Positions 16,043 to 22,543 of a stretch of DNA of 24,956 bases are shown here, piece after piece. The first letter of the stretch is position 1. Each line of letters opens with the position of its first letter. The DNA comes from an uncultured Oscillibacter sp. GTDB taxonomy: Bacteria > Bacillota > Clostridia > Oscillospirales > Oscillospiraceae. The stretch covers positions 1-24,956 of the forward strand of contig CAJTMG010000032.1 in NCBI GenBank assembly GCA_910577405.1. The letters run 5' to 3'. A program made the translations under genes and the position numbers. The notes under the pieces are model-generated. The model saw only the letters and a list, made by a program, of their open reading frames with translations, was not told the origin of the DNA and did not search any database.

Positions 16043-16230
16043 CGCTTTTCAAGAAAAAAATAATATGATTTTAGTAGGAGTAGTCGTAGGGCGAAAAATT
16101 GTGGAAAAAACGAAAAAATCCAGAATTCACAAGGTTTTCCACACTCACAGCAATTGTGGAAAATTTTTGCGTTTTGCACAGCGGAAGAATCTGTGGAAAA
16201 CGACCAACAAAAAGTTATTGGTTTTCCACA
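16043..16230. other. oriC: Origin of replication, dnaA-dnaN spacer (DnaA boxes, DnaA-trios, AT-rich stretch)
   Basis: Five identical 9-mers TTTTCCACA lie at 16100-16108 (minus), 16135-16143 (plus), 16155-16163 (minus), 16192-16200 (minus) and 16222-16230 (plus). Next to the first, across 10 nt, six consecutive triplets at 16072-16089 read TAG TAG GAG TAG TCG TAG on the plus strand (CTA-type on the minus). An A/T stretch follows at 16051-16071. Box, spacer, trios, then AT-rich DNA toward dnaN is the order of the B. subtilis unwinding element. The boxes differ from TTATCCACA by one base. Confidence 0.88.
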
Positions 16231-16239
16231 GAAAATGTT

Positions 16240-16290
16240 GAAAAAAGAAGCGCCTTCCGCGGGTACTCCGACGAATCCCGCCGGAGGCGC
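16240..16290 (-). terminator. Intrinsic terminator after dnaA
   Basis: On the minus strand the arm at 16277-16290 pairs with 16250-16263 (8 bp, one C-C mismatch, 5 bp), followed by TTCTTTTTTC. It lies about 70 bp after the dnaA stop. Confidence 0.85.
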
Positions 16291-16360
16291 AAAAACAGCT
16301 TGAAGGCGGCGTCTTTTCAGGGACGGAACGAACTTGTCAGGGCAGGAATGACAGAAACGG

Positions 16361-17677
16361 TCAGTACCTGGAATTGATGTTGGTTTTCAGTTCCTTGACG
16401 GTTTCGGCAAAAACGGGGTTTTTCTTCATTTTCTTCTCCACCTGCTGAATGGAGTAGACAACGGTAGAATGATCTCTGTTGTCAAAGAGACGGCCGATAT
16501 TCTCCTGAGACAAGCTGGTCATGCTGCGGATCAGGTACATGGCGATCTGACGGGCGGTGACCGCGTCCCGGCTGCGCTGCTGTCCCTTGACCACGGCCTC
16601 ATCCACATGGTAGTAGCGGCTGACGTAGGAGAGAATGGATTCCGGCGTGGGAATGAATTCGTTGTTGCTCTTGAGAATATCCTGCATGGCCCGGGCCACG
16701 GTTTCCTCGTCGGTTTCGTTGCCCAGGAGGTCCTTGTAAGCCAGAACCTTGTTCACGGTGCCCTCCAGCTGGCGGACGTTGGCGGTGACCTTCTGGGCGA
16801 TCATAACGGCGATTTTGTCCGGAAGCTCCATACCCAGGATGGCGGCCTTGTTTTTGACGATGGCCACCCGGGTTTCAAAATCGGGCGGCTTCACATCGGT
16901 GAGAAGGCCCCATTCAAAGCGGGTCCGGAGCCGGTCGTCCAGAAGGGTCATCTCAGAGGGGGGACGGTCGGAGGTCAGGACGATCTGCCGCCCGGACTCG
17001 TAGAGGGTATTGAAGGTGTGGAAAAACTCGTCCTGCACCTGATCCTTGCCCGCCACAAACTGTACGTCGTCCACCAGGAGCAGGTCAGCTTCCCGGTATT
17101 TGGCGCGGAACTCCATGCCCCGGTTGGAGCGGATCAGGCCAATGAACTCGTTGATGAAGTCGTCGCCCTTGACGTAGACGATTTTGGCCATGGGGTCGTT
17201 TCTGCGGATAACGTTGGCGATGGCGTTGAGCAGATGGGTTTTGCCAAGACCGGAATCGCCATAGATCAGAAGGGGGTTATAATTCTGGGCCGGATGCTCT
17301 GCCACGGCCATGGAAGCGGCGTGGGCGAGCTTGTTGGACGGTCCCACGACAAAGGTCTCGAAGGTGAATTCAGCGGAGGTAAAGCGGTCGGTTTTTTTCT
17401 GCGGCGCGCTGCCCTGAAACTCCTGAAAACCGGAATTATCCAGAAGCTGGACCTCAAAATCAGTGGAGAAGATATCGTGCAGAGCGGCCTTGATGTTGGG
17501 AAGAAAGAGGGATTCAATATAGCCCTTCTTGAATTCGTTGGGACAGTGGAGGAAGCAGGTATTCCCCCGGATATCGACGATGGTCAGCTCATCGAACCAG
17601 GTAGAGATGGTCGTTTCAGAAAGAGTGCCCCGGAGCTGGCGGAGGACGTTCTCCCAGATATCGGTGACGGAATTCAA
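16361..17677 (-). CDS. dnaA: Chromosomal replication initiator DnaA
   Basis: A 438-residue AAA+ initiator. Domain I begins VTDIWENVLRQL. Walker A is GDSGLGKTHL (140-149), Walker B is LLLVDDVQF (199-207), the sensor region is IVLTSDRPP, and the arginine-finger area is RTRFEWGL. Domain IV carries QQRSRDAVTARQIAMYLIR and the DNA-binding signature FDNRDHSTVVYS, with DHST where many DnaA proteins have DHTT. No ATG or GTG is near the ribosome binding site AGAGG. TTG at 17677 has 9-nt spacing, and TTG at 17683 is the alternative. The frame stays open 151 codons further upstream, but that part covers the promoter and AT-rich DNA and does not look like protein. Confidence 0.97.
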   Translation of the reverse strand: MNSVTDIWENVLRQLRGTLSETTISTWFDELTIVDIRGNTCFLHCPNEFKKGYIESLFLPNIKAALHDIFSTDFEVQLLDNSGFQEFQGSAPQKKTDRFTSAEFTFETFVVGPSNKLAHAASMAVAEHPAQNYNPLLIYGDSGLGKTHLLNAIANVIRRNDPMAKIVYVKGDDFINEFIGLIRSNRGMEFRAKYREADLLLVDDVQFVAGKDQVQDEFFHTFNTLYESGRQIVLTSDRPPSEMTLLDDRLRTRFEWGLLTDVKPPDFETRVAIVKNKAAILGMELPDKIAVMIAQKVTANVRQLEGTVNKVLAYKDLLGNETDEETVARAMQDILKSNNEFIPTPESILSYVSRYYHVDEAVVKGQQRSRDAVTARQIAMYLIRSMTSLSQENIGRLFDNRDHSTVVYSIQQVEKKMKKNPVFAETVKELKTNINSRY

Positions 17678-17723
17678 CAGCAAACACCTCTCTTGTTGAA
17701 AATTATATAAAGAACCACATAAC

Positions 17724-17752
17724 ATTATAACAAAAAAAATGAAAGGGCGCAA
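17724..17752 (-). promoter_or_regulatory. Promoter of dnaA
   Basis: The minus strand has -35 TTGCGC (17747-17752), a 17-nt spacer and a perfect -10 TATAAT (17724-17729), about 47 bp before the TTG start. Confidence 0.8.
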
Positions 17753-17820
17753 TACATTATCTAATAATAAGTTCCGAACGGTCCAAAAAGTGGCGATTTG
17801 TAGGAAAATGGGGGAAAAGC

Positions 17821-17829
17821 TGTGGAAAA
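17821..17829 (-). promoter_or_regulatory. DnaA-box-like 9-mer upstream of dnaA
   Basis: An exact copy of the TTTTCCACA 9-mer found in the origin spacer, about 70 bp upstream of the dnaA -35. It could serve autoregulation or the origin. Confidence 0.6.
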
Positions 17830-17974
17830 CTTCGTGACAGCCGACATAAAAATGAGGAAAAAGGCCTTCTGCGCGGAAAAACAGCCCGATTGGATGCCGC
17901 CGCGGGAAAAGAAGGACTGGTTCCCGGGAAAACCGTATGAAAAATTGCGGCCGAAAAAGGTCAGATATTCGTAG

Positions 17975-18004
17975 TTGACACATTTTAGAAGAGTATGGTA
18001 TACT
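17975..18004 (+). promoter_or_regulatory. Promoter of the rpmH-rnpA-yidD-yidC-jag cluster
   Basis: Perfect -35 TTGACA (17975-17980), an 18-nt spacer and -10 TATACT (17999-18004). It leaves an rpmH leader of about 120 nt. Confidence 0.85.
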
Positions 18005-18128
18005 GTAGCTTACGTCGAAAGGCGGGAAGAAAGTCTGCCGCGCCCAAGGGTTGAGACCGGAGGGTGATGGGAAGCCGCGTTTCAGGGGACTGGGGCGCGG
18101 AATAAAAGAAAAACAGGAGGTGTCCAGC

Positions 18129-18269
18129 ATGGCAACAAAGAGAACGTATCAGCCGAAGAAGCTGCATGGTCAGAAGGTCCACGGTTTCCGGAAGCGGATG
18201 GCGACGTCCAACGGCCGGAAGGTATTGGCGCGCCGTCGGGCAAAGGGCCGCGCGCGGCTGTCGTATTGA
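18129..18269 (+). CDS. rpmH: Ribosomal protein L34
   Basis: A 46-residue, extremely basic large-subunit protein. The signature HGFRKRMATSNGRKVLARRR and the ending GRARLSY are diagnostic. ATG at 18129 follows AGGAGGTG. The longer in-frame reading from 18051 lies in the leader. It is the first gene of the plus-strand cluster, as in most bacteria next to dnaA. Confidence 0.98.
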   Translation: MATKRTYQPKKLHGQKVHGFRKRMATSNGRKVLARRRAKGRARLSY

Positions 18270-18362
18270 GCGGGGGGATACAGTTGAAGAATGGGTCCTG
18301 ACAGGGGCGGCTGGAATTGAGAGGTTCCTCCGTCCCTCCTGCCGGTTTGGAGGAAAAGACGG

Positions 18363-18710
18363 ATGAAGGCTGGAACGACGTTAAAAGAGAATTACGAATT
18401 CCGGCGGCTGTACCAGAAGGGAAAGACGGCGGTGGGCGGCTGTATGGTGCTTTACTGCCGGCGGAACAACCGGGGTCGGAACCGGCTGGGAATTACAGTG
18501 TCCACAAAGGTTGGCAACGCGGTTAAGAGAAACCGTGCCCGGCGGCGTTTGCGTGAGGTGTGCCGTCTGAACGGAGAGCGCCTGCGGCAGGGCTGGGATA
18601 TCGTCCTGGTGGCCCGGGGGAGAACGTTGACGGCGTCCTGGAAGGAAATGAACGATACCTTTCTGAGACTTGCCCGAAAAACCGGCCTTGCCCTGGAGGA
18701 ACCGCGATGA
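18363..18710 (+). CDS. rnpA: Ribonuclease P protein component
   Basis: A 115-residue protein subunit of RNase P, which helps the catalytic RNA trim the 5' ends of pre-tRNAs. The RNR-type motif is VGNAVKRNRARRRLRE. The N-terminal substrate cleft element NYEFRRLYQKGK and the late WDIVLVAR strand are also present. ATG at 18363 has GGAGG 9 nt upstream. It is 93 bp after rpmH. Its TGA overlaps the ATG of yidD as ATGA, implying coupled translation. Confidence 0.97.
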   Translation: MKAGTTLKENYEFRRLYQKGKTAVGGCMVLYCRRNNRGRNRLGITVSTKVGNAVKRNRARRRLREVCRLNGERLRQGWDIVLVARGRTLTASWKEMNDTFLRLARKTGLALEEPR

Positions 18711-18916
18711 AACGGATTCTGATCGCCCTGGTGCGGTTCTATCAACGGGAGATTTCACCCTGCCGGCCCCGGTGCTGCAATTATATCCCCACCTGCTCAC
18801 AATACGCCGTGGAAGCCTTGGAAAAGTACGGCGCGGTAAAGGGGTGCTGGCTGGCGTTCCGGCGGATACTGCGGTGCAACCCATTTCATAAGGGAGGCTA
18901 TGACCCGGTGCCCTGA
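18707..18916 (+). CDS. yidD: Membrane protein insertion efficiency factor YidD
   Basis: A 69-residue small membrane-associated protein that assists YidC-dependent insertion in E. coli. The diagnostic core RFYQREISPC and CCNYIPTCSQYAVEALEKYG, with its cysteines, is present, followed by RILRCNPFHKGGYDPVP. ATG at 18707 is in a 4-nt overlap with rnpA, with GGAGG upstream inside the rnpA end. Confidence 0.96.
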   Translation: MKRILIALVRFYQREISPCRPRCCNYIPTCSQYAVEALEKYGAVKGCWLAFRRILRCNPFHKGGYDPVP

Positions 18917-19012
18917 GAGGGGTTCTGGTCAGGCGCGCCCAAAAGGACCCGCGTAATTTGATCTGCGGGCAATGTTTTCCTTGCAGAATTTGAAAATGTG
19001 AGAGGAAAAGTT

Positions 19013-20170
19013 ATGTTTTCTACCATTGGATACATCATCTGTATCCCGTTCGCCTGGGTCGTGCGGCTGTTCTATAATATGACCGGCTCCTACGGCATGG
19101 CTATCATACTGTTCACCATTGTTACAAAGCTCCTGATGCTGCCGTTCCAGATGAAGTCGAAAAAAAGTATGATGCGCATGAGCCGGATGAGCGGGAAGAT
19201 GCAGGAGATCCAGAAGAAGTACGCGAACAATCAGATGAAGATGAACGAGGAAATCCAGAAGCTGTACGCGGAAGAGGGCGTGAACCCCATGAGCGGCTGT
19301 CTCTGGAGCTTCCTGCCGTTCCCCATATTGATCGCGCTGTATTCGATTATCCGTCAGCCTATTACGCATTTTATGACGCTGTCCAATGAGGTCGTTCAGG
19401 ACCTGGTGGCAAAGGCAACGGCGGCGGGATTGGATATGAGTACAATCGTTCAGATGAAGGACGGAGCCGCGGTGGTCAGCAACGGCGTGACGCAGCTCCA
19501 GCCCTATGGACAGATTAACCTGGTGAAGGCAGTCTCTTCCCAGATGCCGGAGCTTGCGGAGGGCGTGGACGGCTGGCTGAATCTGAATTATAATTCCTTC
19601 GGCCTGGACATGGCGGCGAATCCATGGGACGCGGTGAAGAACTTCTCTGTGAGCTGGGCGGTCATCGGGCTGATTCTGATTCCAATCCTGGCCGGCGGGA
19701 CGCAGATTCTGCTGACAAAGATCACGACGAAGCAGCAGCCTCAGAACGAAGCTACGGCCAGCACAAACCGGATTATGATGTTTATGCCCCTGATGTCGGT
19801 CTATATTGCGTTTATGATGCCTGCGGCTCTGGGCGTGTACTGGATTGCGCAGAGCGGCTTTGCAACAGTGCAGGAGCTTGTGTTGGGGAAATTCTTCAAC
19901 AAGAAGCTGGAAGCGGAAGAAAACGCCCGTTATGAAGCCCGTCAGGAAGAACGGAAACGGAAGATGGAAGAGGCAAAGATTCTTCAGGAGCAGCAGCGCC
20001 AGCAGCCGGTAAAGAAGAAGACGCTGAAGGAGAAGCAGCAGGAGGCCCGTGAAGCAAAGGCGGCAAAAGCGGCAAAGGCGGCCACAAGCACCACAGACGC
20101 CGGCCGGGTAGGGGACAGGCCGTATGCCAGGGGCCGGGCGTACAAAGCGGACCGTTATGACGGGGAGTAA
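19013..20170 (+). CDS. yidC: Membrane protein insertase YidC/Oxa1 type
   Basis: A 385-residue insertase that places proteins in the membrane alone or with Sec. Hydrophobic segments lie near 4-20, 27-44, 95-113, 213-233 and 257-290. The amphipathic hairpin MRMSRMSGKMQEIQKKY follows the second. In the groove helix, Lys39 (IVTKLLMLP) stands where E. coli and Bacillus YidC have Arg. A long loop (about 120-210) separates the third and fourth segments. There is no lipoprotein signal at the N-terminus, unlike B. subtilis SpoIIIJ. The C-terminal 90 residues are a Lys/Glu/Ala-rich tail that could contact ribosomes. ATG at 19013 has AGAGG 7 nt upstream. A GTG at 18998 is rejected. Confidence 0.96.
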   Translation: MFSTIGYIICIPFAWVVRLFYNMTGSYGMAIILFTIVTKLLMLPFQMKSKKSMMRMSRMSGKMQEIQKKYANNQMKMNEEIQKLYAEEGVNPMSGCLWSFLPFPILIALYSIIRQPITHFMTLSNEVVQDLVAKATAAGLDMSTIVQMKDGAAVVSNGVTQLQPYGQINLVKAVSSQMPELAEGVDGWLNLNYNSFGLDMAANPWDAVKNFSVSWAVIGLILIPILAGGTQILLTKITTKQQPQNEATASTNRIMMFMPLMSVYIAFMMPAALGVYWIAQSGFATVQELVLGKFFNKKLEAEENARYEARQEERKRKMEEAKILQEQQRQQPVKKKTLKEKQQEAREAKAAKAAKAATSTTDAGRVGDRPYARGRAYKADRYDGE

Positions 20171-20194
20171 GAAAAAAGAGGTGAGAGAGCCGAC

Positions 20195-21082
20195 ATGAGA
20201 GCGTATGTGGACGTAACGGGAAAGAATGAGGACGAAGCAATCTCCAAGGCCCTTTCTCAGTTGGGGATGGAGCGGGACGATGTGTCCGTTGAGGTACTGG
20301 AACGGGCGAAATCCGGCTTTTTGGGGATCGGCAGCTGTCCCGCAAAGGTGAGAGTGTACTATGGCGAGGAAGAAGAACCCCAGCCAAAGCCGGAACCTGT
20401 TCAGAAACCCGAACCGAAGCCTGTGCAGAGACCTGAACCGAAGCCTGTGCAGAGACCTGAACCGAAGCCTGTGCAGAGACCCGAAGAGAAGACGGAGAAG
20501 CCCATAGAATCGGAGCGCCGTCCGGAGAAGAAACAGCCCCGCCGGGAGCCTCAGCCGAAGCCGGAGGAAGAGGTGCAGAAGGAACCTCCAGCGCCGGTGC
20601 AGGCACTTGGGGACGAGGTGGACGACGAGAAGGCTCAGGCAATCAAAAAATTCCTGTCCGGGCTTCTGGAGCAGATGGACAGCGTGGCTGAGGTCAAGGT
20701 CTATCTTCCGGAAAAGGGCCGGTACAAGGTGATCCTGGAGGGACAGGGCCTGGGCGCGCTGATCGGACGCCGCGGCGAGACCCTGGACGCGATACAGCAG
20801 CTGACGAGCTACGCGGTAAACCGAACCGGCGTGCGGGTGCGGGTACAGCTTGACGCGGAGAATTATCGGGCAAAGCGGGAACAGAGCCTGTATCATCTTG
20901 CGCATAAAGTTGCGGCAAAGGTGGTGCGTTACCGCCGCAGCTTCACCCTGGAGCCCATGAACGCCTATGAACGTCATGTCATTCACACGGCGTTGCAGGA
21001 TTTTGAGGGCGTTGTGACGCATTCCACAGGCGTAGACCCGAACCGCCGCGTGGTTGTTTCCCTGGATCGGGAAAAGAAGTAA
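20195..21082 (+). CDS. jag: Jag/KhpB RNA-binding protein
   Basis: A 295-residue protein with a Jag N-terminal domain (about 1-53, ending SGFLGIGSCPAKVRV), a low-complexity Pro/Glu/Lys/Gln linker (about 55-140) and a KH domain with the GxxG loop LIGRRGETLDAIQQL. A C-terminal R3H domain contains ERHVIHTAL (R-x3-H). In streptococci KhpB pairs with KhpA and affects cell elongation and small-RNA regulation. A role here is inferred from family. The linker holds an exact 24-bp tandem repeat. The start is ATG at 20195, 24 bp after yidC and preceded by GAGGTG at 11 nt. It is the last gene before a strong terminator. Confidence 0.96.
   Translation: MRAYVDVTGKNEDEAISKALSQLGMERDDVSVEVLERAKSGFLGIGSCPAKVRVYYGEEEEPQPKPEPVQKPEPKPVQRPEPKPVQRPEPKPVQRPEEKTEKPIESERRPEKKQPRREPQPKPEEEVQKEPPAPVQALGDEVDDEKAQAIKKFLSGLLEQMDSVAEVKVYLPEKGRYKVILEGQGLGALIGRRGETLDAIQQLTSYAVNRTGVRVRVQLDAENYRAKREQSLYHLAHKVAAKVVRYRRSFTLEPMNAYERHVIHTALQDFEGVVTHSTGVDPNRRVVVSLDREKK
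20411..20482 (+). repeat. 24-bp tandem repeat in jag linker
   Basis: Three consecutive copies at 20411-20434, 20435-20458 and 20459-20482, encoding EPKPVQRP. The first two are identical and the third differs at its last base. A degenerate partial copy precedes them at about 20393-20410. Confidence 0.95.
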
Positions 21083-21105
21083 AACGGCAGAAAAGCAAAA
21101 GAAAG

Positions 21106-21143
21106 CAGGCTGTGCGGTTCAGGAAAGCACGGCCTGTTTTTTT
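21106..21143 (+). terminator. Intrinsic terminator after jag
   Basis: A 10-bp stem CAGGCTGTGC (21106-21115) with GCACGGCCTG (21127-21136), one G-T wobble, then seven T. It ends the plus-strand cluster. Confidence 0.93.
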
Positions 21144-21169
21144 GCGCCCGGAAACAGGAACGGGAAAAG

Positions 21170-21294
21170 TTATCAACAATTTTTAAAACTTTGTGGAAAA
21201 TTATCGCTTGATTTGCGGCAAAACAGCGCGAAAGTTCTTATATAACGGGAAAACCGCCGTGATTTATCCACAAAAGAAGCAAATCTGTGAATAA
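21170..21294. other. Second DnaA-box cluster
   Basis: Four box-like 9-mers in 125 bp between convergent genes: TTATCAACA 21170-21178 (plus, one mismatch), TTTTCCACA 21192-21200 (minus), TTATCCACA 21264-21272 (plus, perfect) and TTATTCACA 21286-21294 (minus, fits TTATNCACA). It could be a second origin element, a DnaA titration site, or partly a terminator. Confidence 0.6.
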
Positions 21295-21304
21295 ATCCGG
21301 CGGT
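21250..21304 (-). terminator. Long hairpin, probable terminator of the helicase-loader gene
   Basis: The arms 21286-21304 and 21253-21272 are complementary over about 19 bp with one bulge and one mismatch. The loop is 13 nt. On the minus strand the stem ends in CGGCGGTTTTCCC, a short T-run just after the stop of the helicase-loader gene. Both strict DnaA boxes form part of the arms. Confidence 0.6.
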
Positions 21305-21318
21305 GTATTGGGTTTGGA

Positions 21319-22317
21319 TCAGGTTTTTCGTGTTTTTTTCAGTTTCCGGATATCGTTTCCGAAAAAGGGAAGGATATGGTATTCGCCTTCAAGTCTGGAT
21401 GCGATTTGCGGGGAGTAGCGGCGGGAGATTTCCGGGGTTTTCAGATTGGTGCTGACGATGGTGGAGCGGCGTTCCAGAAGTCTGCCGTTAATAATGGAGT
21501 ACAGCGCGCTTTGGACGAAGGGCGTGGTCATCTCAGTGCCCAGGTCGTCGAGAATCAGAAGATCGCAGACAAGGACGCGGTCCACATCGGCATCAATTTC
21601 CTCACCGCTTTCACGGCCGAACTTCCGGGCTTCAAAACGCTCAAAAACATGGGCGGCAGTATCGTAGACGACGGACCAGCCGTTGGAGGAAACCACCCTT
21701 GCAATGGCGGCGGACAGGAAGGTTTTGCCAAGCCCCGGGTCGCCGGTCATCAGAAGGTTTCCGCTGTCAGGCCCGAAGGAATCCGCAAAGCGCCGGCAGG
21801 TCCGCCGAATCCAGTCCATATTTTCTCTTGCGGAGATACCGAGGATGGCGTTGAGTTCTTCTGAATACCAATCCAGAGAGAAGGTCTCGAAGCTCTGACT
21901 GCCAAGATCCAGCATTTTGGAAAGCTCTGATTTCTGTTCCTGAGCACAGAATTTTTTCAGGCAGCGGCACATGGCGCCAAGGTTATAGCCGGTATCGCCG
22001 CAGAGGGGACAGGCGGGGTTGTCGTCCAGGTAATCGGGAGGAAGACCGAGATTGGCCAGCAGATTTTTTCGTTCGACCTGAAGCGCCAGGTTTTTCTCCC
22101 GCAGAGCGTTTATGGCAGCCTTGGGGTCCTGACCGTTCTGGAGGGCGTTGGAAATCAGACGGCTCATGGTGGATTGCAGTTCCTTGTCGATTTCACGAAG
22201 ACGGGGTTGGGCGAGGAAAACGGCGTCTCTTCGTTTCTGGAGCAGCTCCTGCCTGTTCCTGCGTTCCTCGTCGAAGCGCTGGAAGGCTCTGTTGATAATT
22301 TTTCCATCGTAAGCCAT
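21319..22317 (-). CDS. DnaI/DnaC-type helicase loader ATPase
   Basis: A 332-residue AAA+ protein that probably loads the replicative helicase at origins and restart sites. An N-terminal charged helical region (1-95) is followed by a zinc-type cluster C103-x2-C106 and C117-x-C119 (CPLCGDTGY, CRC), as in B. subtilis DnaI. The ATPase has Walker A GDPGLGKTF (192-200), Walker B LLILDDLGTE, sensor IVSTNL and arginine-finger region IASRLEG. ATG at 22317 starts MAYDGKIINRAF, like clostridial homologues as I remember them. A TTG at 22389 would add 24 residues. The Shine-Dalgarno is weak for both. It lies downstream of the DnaD gene on the same strand. IstB-like transposase helpers share the fold, but no IstA is nearby. 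Confidence 0.92.
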   Translation of the reverse strand: MAYDGKIINRAFQRFDEERRNRQELLQKRRDAVFLAQPRLREIDKELQSTMSRLISNALQNGQDPKAAINALREKNLALQVERKNLLANLGLPPDYLDDNPACPLCGDTGYNLGAMCRCLKKFCAQEQKSELSKMLDLGSQSFETFSLDWYSEELNAILGISARENMDWIRRTCRRFADSFGPDSGNLLMTGDPGLGKTFLSAAIARVVSSNGWSVVYDTAAHVFERFEARKFGRESGEEIDADVDRVLVCDLLILDDLGTEMTTPFVQSALYSIINGRLLERRSTIVSTNLKTPEISRRYSPQIASRLEGEYHILPFFGNDIRKLKKTRKT

Positions 22318-22543
22318 AGAGTAACCGTCATCCTCTCTGTAAAGTGATCTGTCAGCCGTTTTTTGTGCTGAGCAGGTCTGATTATCCAACAGATATAGTA
22401 AAATCTCTCATAGACTATCAAATACTTCTGCGTGGTCCGTGAGATAGCGATAGGTTTGCCGCCGTTCTTTGTATACGGAATAAGGTTGATGATCCAGCGG
22501 ATGCGGGGATTTTCAGGGCTGTTATGTGCAGATAAATTCTGGG

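Larger units (their letters stand above)
17678..18128. other. Divergent dnaA/rpmH control region
   Basis: A 451-bp spacer between divergent dnaA and rpmH. It holds a promoter in each direction, an AT-rich stretch at 17700-17775, one TTTTCCACA copy on the minus strand at 17821-17829, and the rpmH leader. I see no gene in it. Confidence 0.7.

Noticed and set aside
17678..18130. N-terminal extension giving a 589-residue DnaA
   Set aside because: The extension covers the dnaA promoter and AT-rich DNA, is Phe/Pro/Ser-rich without homology to DnaA, and the remaining 438 residues already match family length.
18929..21022. 697-codon minus frame opposite yidC and jag
   Set aside because: Low-complexity Leu/Arg/His-rich translation, antisense of two well-supported genes.
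21319..22317. IstB transposition helper
   Set aside because: Same ATPase fold, but it has the DnaI-type zinc cluster, sits next to a DnaD gene, and no transposase or inverted repeats are nearby.
22164..22543. Open minus frame between the DnaD gene and the helicase-loader gene, continuing into the latter
   Set aside because: No ATG or supported start; it ends inside the well-supported loader gene in another frame.
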